From: Clostridium sp. cel8
GTDB taxonomy: Bacteria > Bacillota > Clostridia > Clostridiales > Clostridiaceae
Length of the DNA: 64,000 bases
NCBI RefSeq assembly: GCF_014050525.1
Contig: NZ_JACGAG010000007.1
Coordinates: 62,001-126,000, forward strand
Direction of reading: 5' to 3'
Shown: positions 55,738-64,000 of the stretch, in pieces
Position numbering within the stretch: the stretch's first letter is position 1
Layout: every line of letters begins with the position of its first letter
The notes under the pieces: generated by a model
What the model saw: the letters and a program-made list of their open reading frames with translations, nothing else
Told to the model about the DNA's origin: nothing
The model's database searches: none
Made by a program: the position numbers and the translations under genes

Positions 55738-57030
55738 TTATGCTATTGCTTTACTATTGTCAACAAGCATTTTTACAACTTTTTCACTAACTACATCAGT
55801 TTCTAAATATGCTCTTTGACTTTCAAGAATAATTTTAGCCATTTTCTCAGGATCTTTATTTCCATATTGCTTAGCCATTTCATTTGCCTTTTCAAGTAAT
55901 TCTTCATCGGTAGCTTTAATATTTTCTACTTTAGCTATTTTTTCAATTACAAGGTCATTTTTAACTCTTTTTTCTGCAGTTTCTCTCATATATTCTCTAA
56001 CTTTTTGTTCTGTATTATTTGTGTATTTATAATATGACTCAAGATCTAATCCCTGATATTTTAATCTCATTTCAAGATCCCTAAGCATATTATCAACTTC
56101 TTTTTCTATCATTACATTTGGAATATCAACTTTTGCATTTGCACTAACAGCATCTATTACTGCCTCTTCATACTCTCTTTTTGATTTTAATTCATTCTCT
56201 TTTTCCTTCTTTTTTCTTATATCTGCCCTAACTTCATCTAATGTATCAAATTCAGAAATTTCCTTTGCAAATTCATCATCTAATTCAGGCAGTTCCTTTG
56301 TCTTTATACCTTTAACTTTAACCTTAAATACTGCTTCTTTACCATTTAACTCTTCTGAACCATATTCTTCTGGAAAAGTTACAGTTACATCTTTTGAATC
56401 ATTAACTTTTAAACCTATAAGTTGATCCTCAAAATTATCTATAAATGTACCTGATCCTATTTCAAGTTGGTAATCAGTTCCTTCTCCACCAGCAAAAGGT
56501 TTATCATCTATATATCCTTTAAAATCTATTATTGCTATATCTCCCTTTTCAATAGCACCATCTTCTTTTGTTTCTATTCTTGCATTCTTTTGCTGTCTTA
56601 ATTTTAATTCCTCTTCTATTTCTTTATCTTCTACTTTATATGTATTCTTCTTTACTTCAATTCCCTTATATTCTCCAAGTTCAACTTCAGGAACTACTGT
56701 AACTGTAGCCGTATATATAAAGTCTTTATTCTCTCCAATATCAACTATGTCAATTTTAGGATAATCTACTGCTTTTACATCCTTTTCCTTCAATGCTTCA
56801 GGATATGTTTCATTACAGCAAAAATTTATAGCATCCTCATAAAATACACCTTCTCCATAATATTTCTTTATTATATTCATAGGTGCTTTACCTTTTCTAA
56901 ATCCTGGTATGTTGAACTTCTTAGCATTTTTCTTAAATGCCTTCTTAATTGCTTCGTCAAATTTCTTTGATTCAACTGTTATTTCCAATTTAACTACATT
57001 ATTTTCAACTTTCTCCATCTTAACGTTCAT
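55738..57030 (-). CDS. tig: Trigger factor (peptidyl-prolyl isomerase chaperone)
   Basis: Ribosome-bound chaperone of 430 residues. The N-terminal ribosome-binding domain ends in the signature [13 protein letters not shown] (GFRxGxxP loop); the FKBP-like PPIase domain lies about 145-250 ([40 protein letters not shown]); the C-terminal helical arm follows. AGGAGG before the ATG. Placement tig-clpP-clpX is the usual protein quality-control order. Confidence 0.97.
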   Translation of the reverse strand: MNVKMEKVENNVVKLEITVESKKFDEAIKKAFKKNAKKFNIPGFRKGKAPMNIIKKYYGEGVFYEDAINFCCNETYPEALKEKDVKAVDYPKIDIVDIGENKDFIYTATVTVVPEVELGEYKGIEVKKNTYKVEDKEIEEELKLRQQKNARIETKEDGAIEKGDIAIIDFKGYIDDKPFAGGEGTDYQLEIGSGTFIDNFEDQLIGLKVNDSKDVTVTFPEEYGSEELNGKEAVFKVKVKGIKTKELPELDDEFAKEISEFDTLDEVRADIRKKKEKENELKSKREYEEAVIDAVSANAKVDIPNVMIEKEVDNMLRDLEMRLKYQGLDLESYYKYTNNTEQKVREYMRETAEKRVKNDLVIEKIAKVENIKATDEELLEKANEMAKQYGNKDPEKMAKIILESQRAYLETDVVSEKVVKMLVDNSKAIA

Positions 57031-57354
57031 TATTACTTCCTCCTAATTACACTATGCACTTATATTAACTATGACATTATAACATATAATTATATATATT
57101 TATAAATAAAATTAATAGAAAGTCACTTAATTTATCACTAGTATCTAAAATTTTACTTATTATAATTATATACCAAAAAACACAAATTTTATAGTCGATA
57201 TTATAATTTTCATTATAGACTTAAATTATATCTATTCCATTATACTCTATTTCCTTAAATTTACAAGATATTTTTTATAATCTATATTTTCTCTTATCTA
57301 CTTTTTTTCTTTATAATAATAATTTTCTGCAGCTAAAAAGCCAATAAATTAACT
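57031..57354. other. Gap upstream of tig
   Basis: 324 bases, AT-rich. A leftward TATAAT with TGT before it (57076-57081) is a likely -10 for tig; the -35 is weak. The right end overlaps the terminator of the hypothetical gene that follows. I see no gene or riboswitch. Confidence 0.5.
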
Positions 57355-57363
57355 TTATTGGCT
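57335..57363 (-). terminator. Terminator of the membrane-anchored hypothetical
   Basis: AGCCAATAAA (57339-57348) and TTTATTGGCT (57354-57363) pair perfectly; TTTTTAG follows leftward. The stem includes the stop codon. Confidence 0.75.
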
Positions 57364-58197
57364 AACTTCACCTGTACTTTTTAAATATATTGTATTTGAG
57401 TCTACATTAACTGTAAGTCCCTTATCAGTAATATCCCCAAATTCTATATTTTGTCCTTCTATAGATTGAACCATAATATGACTCTTATTTTGAATATTTT
57501 CAATCCAGATATATTTAGAACTTTTGTTAAGCCAAGGTAATTGACTTATATATGCAATATTATCATCGTCTATAAATTTTGGAGAAGAACACCAAATATA
57601 ATTTGGATTTGATGACAATTGATTATCTTTAGATATAACTGTACCTGAACTTGATACATATTCCGGATTAGTTATATCCTCTTTGTTCCCATTTGTATCA
57701 AATAAAAGTATACTTTGAATTTTACTATCAAATATAAGAGCATTTTTCCCTGAAGGACTTATACTATAGGCTACATTAGCATCTTTAGGTATAACATCTT
57801 TAAATATCTTATTATTATCTTTATTTTCATATACTAAATTTACACTTTTACCATCACTTAATTCAACTGTGTACTGTAAACTTTCATCTTCATCATTAAC
57901 TGAGTTATTCTTAACAGATGCAGTACTTGATTTTTTACTAGTTTTTTGAGTTTGTGAAGCCAAGTCTTTCTTTTCCTTTCCCACATCATTTAATGCCGTC
58001 TTAAACATTCCAGTTAAATAAATAGAAATTAAAATTATAAATGCTAAACAAAATACAGATACTAAAAATATTCTTATTCTTCTTTTTCTCATCTGTTTTT
58101 CATAATCCTTACTAAAAATACTTGGTTTTTTTCTCACTGTATTTCCGCTGTCTTTATATAACAGCAGTACCTCCCTTCTCTTACTTTTTATAGACAA
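57355..58197 (-). CDS. Membrane-anchored hypothetical protein
   Basis: About 280 residues: a basic cytoplasmic N-terminus (KQMRKRRIRIF), one hydrophobic segment LVSVFCLAFIILISIYLTG, a Lys/Ser-rich linker (SSTASVKNN), then a beta-strand-rich outer domain with VAYSISPSGKNALIFDSK and SKYIWIENIQNKSH that resembles a partial WD-like or dipeptidyl-peptidase N-terminal propeller. No family recognised. The start is uncertain: the TTG at 58197 has no ribosome binding site, while GGGAGG lies inside the frame near 58170 with only CTG codons at the right distance. Confidence 0.6.
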   Translation of the reverse strand: MSIKSKRREVLLLYKDSGNTVRKKPSIFSKDYEKQMRKRRIRIFLVSVFCLAFIILISIYLTGMFKTALNDVGKEKKDLASQTQKTSKKSSTASVKNNSVNDEDESLQYTVELSDGKSVNLVYENKDNNKIFKDVIPKDANVAYSISPSGKNALIFDSKIQSILLFDTNGNKEDITNPEYVSSSGTVISKDNQLSSNPNYIWCSSPKFIDDDNIAYISQLPWLNKSSKYIWIENIQNKSHIMVQSIEGQNIEFGDITDKGLTVNVDSNTIYLKSTGEVSQ

Positions 58198-58297
58198 ATA
58201 TAATAATTGAAATCAACTTATAATACGCAACTCATTTTTTATTATAACTCAAAAGAACAAGAAATAATACTAACATTTTATAAATTTACATAAAAGC

Positions 58298-58338
58298 AAA
58301 AAATATTTTCAGGCATTTTAAAAATACCTGAAAATATT
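58298..58338 (-). terminator. pyr operon terminator
   Basis: AATATTTTCAGG (58302-58313) and CCTGAAAATATT (58327-58338) pair perfectly and the loop extends the pairing; TTTTTGC follows leftward. It lies about 20 bases after the pyrE stop. Confidence 0.85.
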
Positions 58339-58358
58339 AAGTTAAACCAATATTGTAT

Positions 58359-58940
58359 TTATTTTTTAAACATTCTACTTCCTGGTTTTTCATAAGGTAA
58401 ATTCTTTTTACACATAGGACAATTTTCCGCATCATATGTATTTATATTAAGCTTTACTGCGCTGTATACAGGATAAGGTATATCTATATCATCCGACCTT
58501 CTATCAACTATAGAACATAGACCTATTATATCTCCTCCTAATTTTTTTACAACTTCACAAACCTCAAGAGATGACTTTCCTGTAGTTATAACATCTTCTG
58601 ATATCAAAATCTTTTGTCCTTTTTTTATTTCAAATCCTCTTCTTATTGTCATCTTACCATTTTGTCTTTCTGCAAATATACCAGGCTTTCCAGTTTGTCT
58701 AGCAAGCTCGTAAGATACTATTATGCCTCCCATTGCAGGTCCAACAATTAAGTCAAAGTCTAAGTCTTTAATTTTATCTGCAACAACACTTAAAACTTCA
58801 CTAGCTTTATCAGGGTATTGGAGAAGTTTGGCACACTGACAGTATTTATCACTGTGCTTACCAGATGACAATAAAAAATGCCCATTTAGTAATGCTCCTA
58901 CTTGTTTTAAATTATTTATAACCATCTCATCTTTATTCAT
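58359..58940 (-). CDS. pyrE: Orotate phosphoribosyltransferase
   Basis: Makes OMP from orotate and PRPP. 193 residues from the chosen start. [17 protein letters not shown] at the N-terminus, the PRPP motif [11 protein letters not shown] and [15 protein letters not shown] are diagnostic of the bacterial PyrE type. A C-terminal [16 protein letters not shown] adds a Cys pair. The frame opens at an ATG at 58955, which lies inside GGAAAGGATG, so the ATG at 58938-58940 is preferred; certainty is moderate. Last gene of the pyrB-I-F-K-D-E group. Confidence 0.92.
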   Translation of the reverse strand: MNKDEMVINNLKQVGALLNGHFLLSSGKHSDKYCQCAKLLQYPDKASEVLSVVADKIKDLDFDLIVGPAMGGIIVSYELARQTGKPGIFAERQNGKMTIRRGFEIKKGQKILISEDVITTGKSSLEVCEVVKKLGGDIIGLCSIVDRRSDDIDIPYPVYSAVKLNINTYDAENCPMCKKNLPYEKPGSRMFKK

Positions 58941-58967
58941 ATTATATACAATCATCCTTTCCTATTT

Positions 58968-59855
58968 TTAAATTATTCCACATATTTGATCTAAACTTTC
59001 TATATTCTCACGTTTCATATAATCTTTTAATCCATCTAATATATCAATGCATGCAAGTGGATTTATAAAATTTGCGCTACCTACTTGTATCAAACTTGCA
59101 CCTGCCATTATAAATTCAACTGCATCCCTCCATGTAGATATTCCCCCTATACCTATAATTGGAATGTCTACTGCCTTGGATACTTCATATACCATTCTTA
59201 AGGCAATAGGTTTTATTGCAGGTCCTGAAAGCCCAGCAGTTACATTTTCAAAAATAGGCTTTTTGTTTTCTATATCAATGGCCATTGCTTTAAAAGTATT
59301 TACAAGTGACAAGGCATCAGCTCCTGCATCTCTGCACTTTATGGCCATATCTACAATGTCTTCTGCATTAGGAGACAATTTTACTATAAGAGGCTTTATG
59401 CAGTGCTTTCTAACACTTTTCACAACTTTGTAAGCAACATCAGATTTTATTCCAAAAGCCATCCCACCACATTTTACATTTGGACATGATATATTGAGCT
59501 CTATTATGTCCACATCTGAGTTGTTAAGAAGTTCTACTCCTTCAATATAATCCTCTAATGTACTTCCTCCAAGATTTGCAATGATTACAGTATCAAATTT
59601 TTTCATTATAGGAAGTTCAAATTTCAAAAAATGCTCTACTCCCGGATTCTGAAGTCCTACACTGTTTAAAATTCCAGATGCAGTTTCAAAAATTCTAATT
59701 CCATCATTTCCTAATTTTTCATTTAAGGTAAGCCCTTTAGAACATATTCCTCCAAGTTTTGATACATCAAACAACCTATTGTACTCTTCACCAAAACCAA
59801 ATGTTCCTGAAGCTGCAATTATAGGATTTTTAAATTTAACTCCACAAATATCCAT
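58968..59855 (-). CDS. pyrD: Dihydroorotate dehydrogenase B, catalytic subunit
   Basis: FMN enzyme oxidising dihydroorotate, class 1B, which passes electrons to PyrK and NAD. 295 residues: [40 protein letters not shown] (with the catalytic Cys of class 1B in the loop NISCPN), [30 protein letters not shown] upstream of the ATG. Lies directly after pyrK on the same strand, as expected for PyrDB-PyrK. Confidence 0.96.
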   Translation of the reverse strand: MDICGVKFKNPIIAASGTFGFGEEYNRLFDVSKLGGICSKGLTLNEKLGNDGIRIFETASGILNSVGLQNPGVEHFLKFELPIMKKFDTVIIANLGGSTLEDYIEGVELLNNSDVDIIELNISCPNVKCGGMAFGIKSDVAYKVVKSVRKHCIKPLIVKLSPNAEDIVDMAIKCRDAGADALSLVNTFKAMAIDIENKKPIFENVTAGLSGPAIKPIALRMVYEVSKAVDIPIIGIGGISTWRDAVEFIMAGASLIQVGSANFINPLACIDILDGLKDYMKRENIESLDQICGII

Positions 59856-59896
59856 AGATATTCTCCTTTTTAAAACATTTTTAAAGAACTATAGAT

Positions 59897-60655
59897 TTAT
59901 AAAATCAATTCTTTCCCTGGAAATACAGGTCCATCACAGCATGTTCTCTTGTTACCATTCTTTGTCTTACAAGTGCAAACTAGACAAGCTCCTATACCAC
60001 AGGCCATACGGCTTTCCATTGAAACATAAACGGGTATAGATTTTTCTCTACACATCTTTACAACCTTAACCATCATTTTTTCAGGTCCACAGCACAGTAC
60101 CTCATCGTAGCTTTCAGGCTTGAATATATCAGTTACATATCCTTTTACACCAGTTTCTCCAGTTTCAACAGTGTAGTATATATTGTCTACAATATCTTCA
60201 AATTCATCTAATATATAGGTATCTTTCTTAAACCCTGCATATAAATCAAGTTTTATATGTTTTCTATATGACCTTTCATCTATTGTTTTTGCAAGATATA
60301 ACATAGGTGCAATTCCTATTCCTCCTGATACTATGGCAATTTTTTTACTTGTAGTATCAATATTAAATCCATTTCCCAAAGGTCCCATTAACTTTACAGA
60401 ATCACCTTTTTCAAGTTTACTCAATATATTAGTCCCTCGTCCTACAACTTGATACAAAAAAGAAATTTTATTTTCGTCAATATAATTTATACTTATAGGT
60501 CTTGATAGAACTGGTTCCGTTTCCCATGCCCTAAGCATATAAAATTGTCCTGGATTTCCAGAAAATTTTCCAAGAAATTCAATTTTGTATATTCCCTCTT
60601 GAATTTTTGTGTTATTGTAGACTTTACATGTAATATACTTTAGTTTATCATCCAA
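59897..60655 (-). CDS. pyrK: Dihydroorotate dehydrogenase B, electron transfer subunit
   Basis: FAD/2Fe-2S protein that couples PyrD to NAD. The FAD/NAD regions are LSRPISINYIDENKISFLY and IAIVSGGIGIAPMLYLAK, and the cluster cysteines are in MACGIGACLVCTCKT ... RTCCDGPVF. The long frame starts at an ATG at 60670 that lies before the ribosome binding site GGAGGAGATAGAA; the TTG at 60653-60655 (252 residues) is the better start. Confidence 0.94.
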   Translation of the reverse strand: MDDKLKYITCKVYNNTKIQEGIYKIEFLGKFSGNPGQFYMLRAWETEPVLSRPISINYIDENKISFLYQVVGRGTNILSKLEKGDSVKLMGPLGNGFNIDTTSKKIAIVSGGIGIAPMLYLAKTIDERSYRKHIKLDLYAGFKKDTYILDEFEDIVDNIYYTVETGETGVKGYVTDIFKPESYDEVLCCGPEKMMVKVVKMCREKSIPVYVSMESRMACGIGACLVCTCKTKNGNKRTCCDGPVFPGKELIL

Positions 60656-60694
60656 TTCTATCTCCTCCATTTCTAAAATTAAATGTATAATCTA

Positions 60695-61564
60695 TTAGAT
60701 TTTATTTATTTCACTGTATATTTCATCTCTCATTTTCAACACTTCTAATCTTGCACATTCTCCATATTTCTTATACCCTTTATCATATTTTTTATATGCC
60801 ATGAGAATATTTCTAGAGGAGTTTACTACTCCTCCATTTTTATCCTTCAGATATATAGCTACGTCGGAAGCTCCTCCTCCTTGTGCTCCATATCCAGGTA
60901 TCAGAAAAAATGTACTGTCAAGGTTACATCTCAACTTCTCCCCATCTTCCCTATGAGTACATCCCATTACTCCTCCAATAGAACTATATCCACATTTTCC
61001 AAGATACTTTTTACCAATACTATTTATTTTTTCCCCTAATACCTCATATACTTTTTTATTTTCCAATGTATCAAGATACTGAATATCTTTTGCTCCAGAA
61101 TTAGATGTCCTTATTAATACAAAAGCACCTTTGTTTTTCTCTGCAATATATGGTAAAAAAGTTTCTATTGTATCCAATCCCATATAAGGATTTAATGTTA
61201 CAAAATCACTTTCAAAATCTCCCTCAAAATGAGCCTTTGCATACATCTGGGCAGTCTTTTTAATGTCTCCTCTTTTAACATCTGCAATAGCTATACAATC
61301 CTTTTCTCTTATATATTTCAATGTTTTTGCATAAGCTTCTAGTCCTTGAATGCCTAATCCCTCATAATAGGCAATTTGTACTTTGAAACAAGCTGCTACA
61401 TCAAATGTGCTATCTACTATATTCCTATTGTATTCAAATATACAATCACATATATTTTCATTTGACCTTACAAAATCCTCTGGCATATACTCCACTGAAG
61501 TGTCCAGTCCAACACATACATGACCTTTTTTTTCTACACTTTCATACAATTTATCTATTATCAT
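60695..61564 (-). CDS. pyrF: Orotidine-5'-phosphate decarboxylase (long form)
   Basis: Decarboxylates OMP to UMP. The 289-residue protein is the longer type 2 form of clostridia and mycobacteria. VCVGLDTSVEYMPED, AACFKVQIAYYEGLG and the catalytic block IADVKRGDIKKTAQMYAKAHF with Lys-Asp pairs, then GYGAQGGG at the phosphate site. A GGGAG site precedes the ATG. Sits between pyrI and pyrK. Confidence 0.95.
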   Translation of the reverse strand: MIIDKLYESVEKKGHVCVGLDTSVEYMPEDFVRSNENICDCIFEYNRNIVDSTFDVAACFKVQIAYYEGLGIQGLEAYAKTLKYIREKDCIAIADVKRGDIKKTAQMYAKAHFEGDFESDFVTLNPYMGLDTIETFLPYIAEKNKGAFVLIRTSNSGAKDIQYLDTLENKKVYEVLGEKINSIGKKYLGKCGYSSIGGVMGCTHREDGEKLRCNLDSTFFLIPGYGAQGGGASDVAIYLKDKNGGVVNSSRNILMAYKKYDKGYKKYGECARLEVLKMRDEIYSEINKI

Positions 61565-61592
61565 ATTACAACTCGCTCCCTTACTTGAATTG

Positions 61593-62024
61593 TTAGCTCA
61601 TAAAACCGTTATAAGTTTCATCACAATAAGCACATCTATATTCTCCAATTTCTTCATCTGCAAGATAAAACTCCTGTGGTATATTTTCTTCTACAGAGGT
61701 TATGCACCTAGGATTTTTGCACTTAATTACATTCTTTATTTTCTTTGGCAGTTTAAGTTTTAATTTTTTCTCTATAACTTCATCTTTTATAATATTAATT
61801 GTTATATTTGGATCTATGAATCCAAGTACTGTAAAATCAAGCTGAAGTTTATTCTCTATTTTTATTATGTCCTTTTTACCCAGTTTTTTACTCTGTGCAT
61901 TCATTATAAGTGCTACTGAGTAATCTACATTATTTAGTTTTAGATAGTTAAATATTTTTATTCCGTAACCGGATTTTATATGATCTATTACAATTCCATT
62001 TTTTATACTAGTGATTTCAAGCAT
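61593..62024 (-). CDS. pyrI: Aspartate carbamoyltransferase regulatory subunit
   Basis: Nucleotide-binding subunit that gives allosteric control to PyrB. 143 residues with the N-terminal nucleotide-binding domain and the C-terminal zinc site CKNPRC ... YRCAYCDE (four cysteines). AAGGGG ribosome binding site, 17 bases after pyrB. Presence of PyrI means CTP/ATP allostery. Confidence 0.95.
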   Translation of the reverse strand: MLEITSIKNGIVIDHIKSGYGIKIFNYLKLNNVDYSVALIMNAQSKKLGKKDIIKIENKLQLDFTVLGFIDPNITINIIKDEVIEKKLKLKLPKKIKNVIKCKNPRCITSVEENIPQEFYLADEEIGEYRCAYCDETYNGFMS

Positions 62025-62041
62025 ATACTCTACCCCTTTCC

Positions 62042-62959
62042 CTACATTCCTAAAAGTTTTAATATAAGAGCCTGCCTAGCATATACCCCATACCTTGCCT
62101 GTTTAAAGTAACATGCTCGTGGATCATCATCTACTTCGTAGGCAATTTCGTTTACTCTTGGAAGTGGATGCAAAACTATCATATTTTTAGATGCAATATC
62201 CATTTTTGATTTATCTAGTATATAACTATCTTTAAGTCTTATATACTCTTCTTCATTGAAAAATCTCTCCTTTTGAACTCTAGTCATATAGAGTATATCT
62301 AGAGAATCAATAACATCTTCCAATTTTTTTGTTTCTATATATTTTATACCGTTTTTGTCCATCTCTCTTTTTAAGTAATCAGGTATTTTTAATTCTTGTG
62401 GGGATATTAAGGTAAAACTATTATTTTCATACATAGACATGGCTTTTATAAATGAATGTACGGTTCTTCCGAATTTTAAATCTCCGCAACAGCCTATATT
62501 CAGATTTGACAATGATTTTTTTATTGACCTAATTGTGAGAAGATCTGTTAAAGTTTGAGTTGGGTGTTGGTGTCCACCATCACCTGCATTTATCACTGGT
62601 ATTGAAGAGTTCATAGATGCAACTTTTGGCGCTCCTTCTTTTGGATGCCTCATAGCAACTATATCTGCATAACCGCTTATTATTCTTATAGTATCAGCTA
62701 CACTCTCTCCTTTTGATACTGAGCTTGAACTTGCCTGTGAAAATCCTATAACCTTTCCTCCAAGTCTTAACATAGCTGTTTCAAAGCTAAGTCTTGTTCT
62801 TGTACTTGGCTCATAAAACAATGTTGCCAATATCTTTCTATCACAGAGATGTTCAAAATCCTCAGGATTGGAAATTATATTTTCTGCTAAATCAAAAATT
62901 TGTTTCAATTCTTCTTTTGAAAAATCTCGTATATCTATGAGATGCTTTCCTTTTAACAT
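62042..62959 (-). CDS. pyrB: Aspartate carbamoyltransferase catalytic subunit
   Basis: First enzyme particular to pyrimidine synthesis. 305 residues with the carbamoyl-phosphate motif [39 protein letters not shown] and the Arg/Leu HPLPRVNEI region. First gene of the operon; AAGGAGG 8 bases before the ATG. The leader carries a PyrR attenuator and a second PyrR-like hairpin right at the ribosome binding site. Confidence 0.97.
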   Translation of the reverse strand: MLKGKHLIDIRDFSKEELKQIFDLAENIISNPEDFEHLCDRKILATLFYEPSTRTRLSFETAMLRLGGKVIGFSQASSSSVSKGESVADTIRIISGYADIVAMRHPKEGAPKVASMNSSIPVINAGDGGHQHPTQTLTDLLTIRSIKKSLSNLNIGCCGDLKFGRTVHSFIKAMSMYENNSFTLISPQELKIPDYLKREMDKNGIKYIETKKLEDVIDSLDILYMTRVQKERFFNEEEYIRLKDSYILDKSKMDIASKNMIVLHPLPRVNEIAYEVDDDPRACYFKQARYGVYARQALILKLLGM

Positions 62960-62974
62960 TTGACATTCCTCCTT

Positions 62975-62994
62975 TTTAGCCTCTCGGTGCTAAA
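62975..62994 (-). promoter_or_regulatory. Second PyrR-like hairpin at the pyrB ribosome binding site
   Basis: Leftward TTTAGC-ACCGAGAG-GCTAAA is a 6-bp stem whose inner sequence AGCACCGAGAGGCT agrees with the PyrR box AGTCCAGAGAGGCT in all but three positions. It ends two bases before the AAGGAGG of pyrB, so PyrR binding could also block translation. Inference from sequence. Confidence 0.5.
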
Positions 62995-63002
62995 TTTAAA
63001 GG

Positions 63003-63034
63003 TATAAAAAATACCTTCATAACTGAAGGTATAA
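63003..63034 (-). terminator. pyr attenuator terminator
   Basis: ATACCTTC (63011-63018) and GAAGGTAT (63025-63032) pair perfectly with T6 after it leftward, between the PyrR box and pyrB. Confidence 0.8.
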
Positions 63035-63085
63035 TTACACTATTTAAATAATTATTATTGACATAGCCATAAATTACACCTTCTA

Positions 63086-63099
63086 AGCCTCTCTGGACT
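63086..63099 (-). promoter_or_regulatory. PyrR-binding anti-antiterminator box
   Basis: Leftward AGTCCAGAGAGGCT is an exact match to the PyrR-binding consensus found in Bacillus pyr leaders. Upstream of the terminator at 63034-63003 it forms the usual attenuator: PyrR plus UMP stabilises this stem and permits termination. Confidence 0.88.
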
Positions 63100-63255
63100 C
63101 ATTTAAAGGTTATGTTTAATTTCTATTAGAATATCATATACTCATATCAAAGTCAATAAAAGTAGTTTAATTTTATAATTTAATTTCATAGTATAATAAT
63201 TTCAATTTTACATATCATATTAATGTTAGTTCTTATACTTCCATTAATTATTATG

Positions 63256-63280
63256 CTAGGGATCTGTCCCTAGTTTTTTT
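63256..63280 (+). terminator. Orphan rightward terminator
   Basis: CTAGGGA (63256-63262) and TCCCTAG (63267-63273) pair perfectly, loop TCTG, then T7. No rightward gene is seen before it between the pyr leader and here; a short RNA starting near a TATAAT at about 63193 is possible. Confidence 0.65.
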
Positions 63281-63294
63281 ATGTAATATTATAT

Positions 63295-63327
63295 AAAAAA
63301 ATAGAGCATCTGTGTCACCAGATACTC
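63295..63327 (-). terminator. Orphan leftward terminator
   Basis: Leftward GAGTATCTG/CAGATGCTC (one G-T) is followed by TATTTTTTT. No leftward gene is seen to its right up to the MFS gene. With the terminator at 63256 it makes a pair facing each other. Confidence 0.6.
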
Positions 63328-63500
63328 AACTATTGAGGACTATTATGTTTTATTTTATATGTGTTATTTTAGTAGTTATGTATTACATCTAAGTTACAGT
63401 TATATTAATTAATTGTTTAATTTATGAATAAATAAAAAATGAATTTTATGATTTTACTTGAAAACGTTATTTTATAGACAATCTTCCTAAATTTATATAT

Positions 63501-63524
63501 TATAATGTTATACATAACATTATA
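63501..63524 (+). promoter_or_regulatory. Palindromic operator upstream of the MFS gene
   Basis: TATAATGTTAT (63501-63511) and ATAACATTATA (63514-63524) are perfect inverted repeats separated by AC, about 35 bases before the TTG start. Such 11-2-11 palindromes suit TetR- or MarR-type repressors and include -10-like TATAAT words. Regulator not in the window. Confidence 0.55.
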
Positions 63525-63558
63525 AATTTCACTATAATTTTGAAAGGGGATATATTAA

Positions 63559-64000
63559 TTGTCCGATTCTATGGAAAAAAAGAAATTTGTATTAACTAAA
63601 TCTTTTATATTACTCATGGCCATTATATGTGGTGTTTCTGTTGCCAATTTATATTACATCCAACCTCTAGAATCTCAAATTGTAACTACTTTTTCTGTAT
63701 CTGAAAGTTCAGCAGGAATAGCTGCCACTGTTACTCAGATAGGATATGCTCTCGGCCTTCTCTTTATAGTACCATTAGGTGATATATGCGAAAGACGATC
63801 ACTTATATTAAAGCTGTTGATATTAATATTTCTATCATTAATTGCTACTGCATTTTCACAAAATTACTTTTTTATGCTTATATCTATGTTTATAGTAGGT
63901 CTTACAACTATAGTACCTCAAGTTATTGTTCCATATGCTGCGCATCTTTCACCTGAGGAAAAACGAGGTAAAGTTATAGGTGATGTTATGAGTGGACTCC
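63559..64000 (+). CDS. MFS transporter, N-terminal part
   Basis: The visible 147 residues are the start of a major facilitator permease. Several membrane segments appear: ILLMAIICGVSVANLYYIQP, AATVTQIGYALGLLFIVPLG, the loop GDICERRSLILK (the MFS motif A region), LLILIFLSLIATAFSQ and FIVGLTTIVPQVIVPYAAHL, then EEKRGKVIGDVMSGL. The pattern matches DHA1-type drug or metabolite exporters; substrate unknown. TTG start behind AAAGGGGA; an ATG at 63571 is an alternative. The gene runs off the window. Confidence 0.88.
   Translation, partial: MSDSMEKKKFVLTKSFILLMAIICGVSVANLYYIQPLESQIVTTFSVSESSAGIAATVTQIGYALGLLFIVPLGDICERRSLILKLLILIFLSLIATAFSQNYFFMLISMFIVGLTTIVPQVIVPYAAHLSPEEKRGKVIGDVMSGL

Noticed and set aside
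59047-59433. 128-codon rightward frame inside pyrD
   Set aside because: Antisense shadow of a conserved enzyme gene, without its own ribosome binding site.

Overview
The window is very AT-rich, endospore-former DNA from a strict anaerobe, most likely Clostridium sensu stricto. Evidence: a one-piece pyruvate:ferredoxin oxidoreductase, an alpha/beta-type small acid-soluble spore protein, a PdaB-type deacetylase, a small spore-surface protein, a giant acyl-CoA dehydratase activase, a valS T-box, a PyrR-type pyr attenuator, frequent TTG/GTG starts and strong GGAGG ribosome binding sites. I cannot name the species.

Layout. 1-2.6 kb: end of a nitrilase-family gene, pyroglutamyl peptidase, then a decayed stretch with remnants of an HNH-like gene, a truncated unknown gene and a frameshifted YbjN-like gene. 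2.6-3.15 kb: five leftward tRNA genes (Val-Asp-Phe-Gly-Cys order) behind a perfect consensus promoter. 3.2-5.1 kb: Hsp33, a methyltransferase and a SASP. 5.5-9.4 kb: asd-dapA-dapB for diaminopimelate/lysine, facing a PatA-like aminotransferase. 9.4-13 kb: TSCPD protein, beta-propeller, DUF4364 regulator, PdaB-like deacetylase and a double OB-fold ssDNA-binding protein.

13.07-23.36 kb: a complete type I-B CRISPR-Cas locus, all leftward. From the right: leader with promoter, 24-repeat/23-spacer array, then cas4-cas1-cas2-cas6-cas8b-cas7-cas5-cas3. The crRNA strand is the minus strand (repeat ends in ATTGAAAC), the degenerate repeat is at the left (leader-distal) end, and the leader is at the right.

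23.5-35.4 kb: folC and valS (T-box controlled), an ABC substrate-binding lipoprotein, a 1431-residue double-domain dehydratase activase, and rightward ABC ATPase and permease genes that probably belong with the lipoprotein. 35.5-42.9 kb: SstT, a divergent cis-prenyltransferase paralog, a 53-residue spore-surface protein, PFOR, a CDF metal exporter and a DUF1858 protein. 43-46.1 kb: cobC-cobS-cobU for the cobalamin lower ligand, then apbE, behind a short leader with its own terminator. 46.4-49.9 kb: a PerR/Fur regulator, a solute-binding lipoprotein, a VCBS-like membrane-anchored protein, a candidate C-rich small RNA and a Gly-rich hypothetical. 49.9-57 kb: CPBP protease, engB, lon, clpX, clpP, tig (protein quality control). 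57.4-63.1 kb: a membrane-anchored hypothetical and the pyrB-I-F-K-D-E operon behind a PyrR attenuator that carries a second PyrR-like hairpin at the pyrB ribosome binding site. The window ends in an MFS transporter gene with a perfect palindromic operator upstream.

The CRISPR locus is the only large defence system seen. The least explained elements are the candidate sRNA at 49.14-49.25 kb, the second PyrR-like hairpin, the GC-rich GTCGAC hairpin next to the CRISPR leader and the 23-bp perfect palindrome at 33.6 kb.
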